A stretch of DNA of 64,000 bases from contig JAQSDB010000002.1 in the NCBI GenBank assembly GCA_029945725.1, forward strand, positions 1 through 64,000, given 5' to 3'. The notes beneath the pieces are model-generated. The model saw only the letters and a list, made by a program, of their open reading frames with translations. It made no database searches and had not been told where the DNA came from. Positions 60,508 through 64,000 of this stretch are shown here, one piece after another (positions within the stretch are counted from its first letter, which is position 1; the number at the start of each line of letters is the position of its first letter). The DNA is from a bacterium (lineage in GTDB: Bacteria; Pseudomonadota; Gammaproteobacteria; Pseudomonadales; Moraxellaceae). The translations under genes were made by a program, and so were the position numbers.

Positions 60508-62079
60508 CTATTGCTGGCTTGTAGTTTGCGTCAGGCTGTTGGCCTGGGACGGATTGTAAAAATAGACACGGGCTGGGGGCTCGAGAAAACCACTCGCATT
60601 TGTGGCCGTCACCAGAATGCCACCGGTTGCCGCATAGGCATCACCGCCCCTCCAGAAAACATTTGCCGTGCCCAGTGCGCTGGAGGTCGGGAGAGTGCCG
60701 TTAATCGTGAGGCTGCCGGTGCTGCTGTCAAAGGTTTTCAGTTGGCTGCCGGAGAAGTCCGTCATGTAGGACGAGTTACTGACAAAGCTCAACTGCATGG
60801 GAAGTCCGGCAGTGCTTGCTGCAAAACTGCCCGGAATAACGAAACTTGCCAATTGCGCATTTGCAGCAAGCGCAACTGTCGCGCCGGCTTCATCAATGCT
60901 GCTGACCTGGCCTCCGACAAATGAGCTGCCGCTGTATTTTGCCTTGTACAGAACATGCCTGCCGCCGCCGAGGATAACCACCAGATCCCGCACAGTAGTG
61001 TCGTTCGTATCTACGGCGGTGGCGGCGCTGCCATTCTTGGCCACCATGGAAAGGTAGTTGTAGCTTGCGCCCAGCACTGAGACAAATACCTGGCTACTGC
61101 CAACGGAGGCATAGGCGACCGAGCCCGAGCCGGATGCCAGAGTGGTGGCGCTGTTGCCGCTCATGGGTATTGCCAGTAACTGCCAGGAGGAGCCGGGTCC
61201 TCCTGCGGTGGTGTAAACGTAGTAATTGCTGTTGTCACTTCCTGCCAGGGTCCAGCTGCCTGTGGTTCCTGCCACCGGCACAACCTGCCACGCGCCTGCA
61301 GAGTACGACACCATGGATAACTGGCTGCCATCCTGCAATAGCAGTGAAGTGTTATAGCCTGCCAGTCGTGTGGGCATGTTGCCGTTGCTTGCTCTCAGTA
61401 GTTGCAGCGTACTGCCGTCATCCCTGTAGAGGGCTCCCGAGCTGCTTGCCTCCACCCAGATGTTGGGCTGGGCTTGAATGCCGGAGTAGACATAACCCTT
61501 GTACGTGTAGCCGGAATTCTGGACTGTAGTGGCCGATAACGGGGTGGCGAGGTTGACTCTGGCCTCGCCATCGTCTGCCGTGCCGCAGCTGCCATCAGTG
61601 CCTGCGGTACGGATAATGACCTGTGCCGTTTCCGGCGCGCTGTTCGGGGTGTGCGAGTTGCTGATGGCGCAGGCAACAAGCCCGGTCGGTACGGTGGTTG
61701 CGCCGGGCTTGCTGCCGTTGGCCAGTAGCGGCAGTTCGTAGAGCGTGCCGGCCTGCACGTAGAGCAGATAGCCGGGTATCACATTGACGCTGCTGCCATT
61801 CTGTTGCGCCCCATAAAGCGTCCAGTTTGCGTCGATGGAGCTGCCGGGCGCGGAAACCACATACTCCACCGTGGGTGTGGAGGCATGCACCAGGGAAAGT
61901 CCGACCCTGTTGAGGCCTGCCCAGCGGTATACGGGCACGTAGTATCCCGTCGAGGGGTAAGTGGCGGTCGTGACTGTGTTGCCACTCCCGCTGCCACCGC
62001 CACAAGCGCTCAGGGCACTGGCCAATACAAGGACAAGGGCGCCGGACCGGATGGCGGCGCGCGCTGGAACAAGATGCAT
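60508..62079 (-). CDS. Large lipoprotein of unknown function
   Basis: From the ATG at 62079 (AAGGA ribosome site) the protein has 523 residues. A signal sequence ends in the lipobox LSAC near residue 26, followed by a GGGSGSG spacer. The rest is rich in Ser, Gly, Thr, Val and Tyr, with repeating short beta patterns (YYVYTTAGGPGSSWQLLAIPM, FVSVLGASYNYLSMV) that suggest a beta-propeller or beta-solenoid. Few cysteines and no catalytic motif are seen. I do not recognise the family. It is convergent with the FHA gene and lies downstream of the mechanosensitive channel on the same strand. A surface or periplasmic binding role is a guess. Confidence 0.75.
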   Translation of the reverse strand: MHLVPARAAIRSGALVLVLASALSACGGGSGSGNTVTTATYPSTGYYVPVYRWAGLNRVGLSLVHASTPTVEYVVSAPGSSIDANWTLYGAQQNGSSVNVIPGYLLYVQAGTLYELPLLANGSKPGATTVPTGLVACAISNSHTPNSAPETAQVIIRTAGTDGSCGTADDGEARVNLATPLSATTVQNSGYTYKGYVYSGIQAQPNIWVEASSSGALYRDDGSTLQLLRASNGNMPTRLAGYNTSLLLQDGSQLSMVSYSAGAWQVVPVAGTTGSWTLAGSDNSNYYVYTTAGGPGSSWQLLAIPMSGNSATTLASGSGSVAYASVGSSQVFVSVLGASYNYLSMVAKNGSAATAVDTNDTTVRDLVVILGGGRHVLYKAKYSGSSFVGGQVSSIDEAGATVALAANAQLASFVIPGSFAASTAGLPMQLSFVSNSSYMTDFSGSQLKTFDSSTGSLTINGTLPTSSALGTANVFWRGGDAYAATGGILVTATNASGFLEPPARVYFYNPSQANSLTQTTSQQ

Positions 62080-62280
62080 GGGTGATCCTTTTTTGGGGAA
62101 TACGCGAACGAGGCGGAGGTTGGCGGCCGGATGGTAAGGAAGGCGGGGAAGAGCCGCAATGCGTAGAACCCGCAACTCCCCTGTGCCCGGGCTCATGAGC
62201 GGGTGAGCGCTACGGAATAAAGAGGAGATGGGGCTTTCTCGGGTCGCTCCGGTGGAGTCGCCGGGTGGCGTACCGCAGCC

Positions 62281-63813
62281 TCAGCTGTTTTCCAGTCTGA
62301 AGAAATTGCGGATGCTGGCCAGCAGGCGGGCATGCTGCTGCGCCTGGTCGACCGGTTGTTTTTCCTGCTGCACGGCCACCAGCTGCCGGTTGCGCTCGGT
62401 CAGGATGTTGGCAAAGACTTCGGCCAGTTCCGGCCGTGACTGCATGATGTGCTCGAAGCTTTTCTTGTCGATGCGGTAACACTCGGCATCCGTACGTGCC
62501 GATACCGTTGCGCGCCGCGGTTCGCCTGTCATCAATCCCATTTCACCAAAGACGTGTCCGGTTGGCAGCGTCGTCAGGAAGCGCCGTGGCTGGCCCTCGT
62601 TTTCAAACCACACATCGGCCTCGCCACTGATCAGGATATAGAGCCAGTGCGCGACGGCACCCTGGCGTGTCATGACATCGCCACGGGCAAACTGGGCGTA
62701 GGTGAGGGAACTGGCGAGGTGCGTGATTTCCTCGTCGCTCAGCCCGGCGAACAGCCCGATGCGGCGCAGGGTCTTCTGGCGCAGGGAGAGTTCTTTTTCC
62801 CGCGTCCGGCTGTCACGTTCGTCATTTTCACTGGTGAGGTTCACGTCAAGGCAGGGGTGCGCGAGCACATAACCCTGACGCTGCAATGCCGCGTAGATAT
62901 GCACACGAATGGCGGAGTCGGTGGGATCGTCGAACTGCGGATTGGTCAGCCAGTAGCGCACGGCATACTGGGTGGCGCCTTCCTTGTAATCCATGACGAT
63001 GCATTGCGGGGCGGGCTGGTGGCTGACATGAAGGATGTCGGCATCAATCAGGGCTTTTTCCACGGCGTTGATGACTTTTTGCGGGGCGACCTGATAGCTC
63101 ACCGAAAAATGAATCCAGCGCCGCCATTGCGGTGTGTCGTCGCGACCGACGACCGTGAATTTGGCTTTCATCAACAGGCTGTTGGGCAGCACCACGATTT
63201 CGCCATTGCGAGTGCGCACGGCGGTATGGCGCCAGTGCACTTCAGTCACGCGGCCGCTGACGTCATCAACCCTGATCCAGTCGCCGATATGAATGGAGTT
63301 GTCGAGCTGCAGCGCGATGCCGCCAAGAATGTTGCCGAGCGTGTCCTGCATGGCGAAGGCGATGATGCCGGTGATCACCGCCGAGGTGGCCACCAGGCTG
63401 CCGAGATCGAGGCCGGCATAGCGCAGGCGCACGAGACCCCAGCCGATATAGGCCAGCACGATCAGGATGTCTTCGAGAATGCGTGGTGGCGTCAGGCCTG
63501 AGGCAGGCAGCAGGACGCGAAAGAGCAGGAGCCCGCTGAGGCGGATAAGCAGTACGCCGAGCACCAGACTGGCGATTTCATCCATGGCGCCGGCGCTTTG
63601 CGCATAGCCCAGCCACGCGGCCATGCCGGAGCCGAATATCAGCAGCAAGACAACGACGATAAAGATCAGGGTATTGCGCAGCAGGCTGGTTTCGGCACGG
63701 GCGCGCAGCAGCACGGGCAGCAACACCGCGGTGGCCAGCAAGGCATTCACATAGGACGGATGCCAGGCGGTGAGAAGATGCTGAAAAAAAGAAGCGGCGG
63801 CGGCATCCGGCAT
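62281..63813 (-). CDS. MscS-type channel with C-terminal cyclic-nucleotide-binding domain
   Basis: The 510-residue protein has about five membrane helices over residues 1-155. The MscS pore and beta domain follow (about 130-300), with DTLGNILGGIALQLDNSIHIGDW and RTRNGEIVVLPNSLL. A cNMP-binding domain (about 360-480) comes next, with LYILISGEADVWF and the phosphate cassette FGEMGLMTGEPRRATVSA, whose Glu and Arg are kept. Such fusions exist in other bacteria, where a cyclic nucleotide may gate the channel. Ligand and gating here are unknown. The ATG at 63813 has no close ribosome site, so the start is probable, not certain. Confidence 0.88.
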   Translation of the reverse strand: MPDAAAASFFQHLLTAWHPSYVNALLATAVLLPVLLRARAETSLLRNTLIFIVVVLLLIFGSGMAAWLGYAQSAGAMDEIASLVLGVLLIRLSGLLLFRVLLPASGLTPPRILEDILIVLAYIGWGLVRLRYAGLDLGSLVATSAVITGIIAFAMQDTLGNILGGIALQLDNSIHIGDWIRVDDVSGRVTEVHWRHTAVRTRNGEIVVLPNSLLMKAKFTVVGRDDTPQWRRWIHFSVSYQVAPQKVINAVEKALIDADILHVSHQPAPQCIVMDYKEGATQYAVRYWLTNPQFDDPTDSAIRVHIYAALQRQGYVLAHPCLDVNLTSENDERDSRTREKELSLRQKTLRRIGLFAGLSDEEITHLASSLTYAQFARGDVMTRQGAVAHWLYILISGEADVWFENEGQPRRFLTTLPTGHVFGEMGLMTGEPRRATVSARTDAECYRIDKKSFEHIMQSRPELAEVFANILTERNRQLVAVQQEKQPVDQAQQHARLLASIRNFFRLENS

Positions 63814-64000
63814 TGCGGTTCCTTGGCGAGAGAGCGTGCTGCTATTCTAGTCGCAGAAGTTGCTGGCGCAGAACCTTTAGGCCGCCTGCCCTGCTGAAAT
63901 CCACCGGTGCTTGTTATCCTGAAATATCCGGCAGCTAGGGGCACTTCACGGGGACGGCTTGCTGTTGCTGCGTGCACGGCGGCGCTGCGTGCTTTGCTGC
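63814..64000. other. Window end with no supported gene
   Basis: The last 187 bases lie upstream of the mscS-like gene. An open + strand frame from a GTG at 63907 runs off the end with an alanine-rich start, but it has no clear ribosome site and is too short to judge. Confidence 0.5.

Overview
The window is a stretch of gammaproteobacterial chromosome. The closest gene-order match I know is Pseudomonas: 5S rRNA end, birA, coaX, a SPOR protein, four tRNAs, tuf, tRNA-Trp, secE, nusG, then the ribosomal protein operons, with uvrA, an MFS gene and ssb further on. Two traits argue against Pseudomonas proper. The nucleoid protein is an H-NS type rather than MvaT, and gspN-gspC-gspD form an isolated type II secretion cluster, as I recall for Acinetobacter. 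I infer a member of Pseudomonadales, possibly a GC-richer Moraxellaceae-like lineage. The genus cannot be fixed by eye.

From 1 to about 35.1 kb lies the core expression machinery, all on the + strand. It opens with the end of an rRNA operon, birA, coaX and a SPOR-domain protein. Next come tRNA-Thr, tRNA-Tyr, tRNA-Gly, tRNA-Thr and tufB, then tRNA-Trp, secE and nusG. The rplKAJL-rpoBC block follows, then the str operon (rpsL, rpsG, fusA, tufA), S10 operon (rpsJ to rpsQ), spc operon (rplN to rpmJ) and alpha operon (rpsM to rplQ). Regulatory structure is visible between blocks: a tRNA-operon promoter with a GC-rich discriminator, candidate L1 and L10 leader structures, two terminator-like hairpins between rplL and rpoB, a str promoter lying inside the rpoC terminator, and an S10 promoter plus leader hairpin. 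The two tuf genes match over about 1.18 kb wherever I compared them.

From 35 to 46 kb are a SPOUT rRNA methyltransferase, an alanine-rich lipoprotein and uvrA on the - strand. A YajR-like MFS transporter and ssb follow on the + strand. After them come a 43-residue cysteine-rich protein on the - strand, a DUF2306 membrane protein with an AraC regulator, a DUF4336 protein and a YheU protein.

From 46 to 55 kb are a TetR regulator divergent from a long-chain-type acyl-CoA dehydrogenase, a YbaL-like K+/H+ antiporter, fumC, a YfeH-like transporter, a CynX/NimT-type MFS transporter, an H-NS protein and a DUF481 outer-membrane protein.

From 55 to 64 kb are gspN, gspC and gspD, a tail-anchored protein with two FHA domains, a large unrecognised lipoprotein, and an MscS channel fused to a cyclic-nucleotide-binding domain. 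I saw no mobile element, CRISPR array or prophage. The less-described items are the tandem-FHA protein beside the secretin, the cysteine-rich small protein, the orphan lipoprotein and the repeat-bearing control regions.
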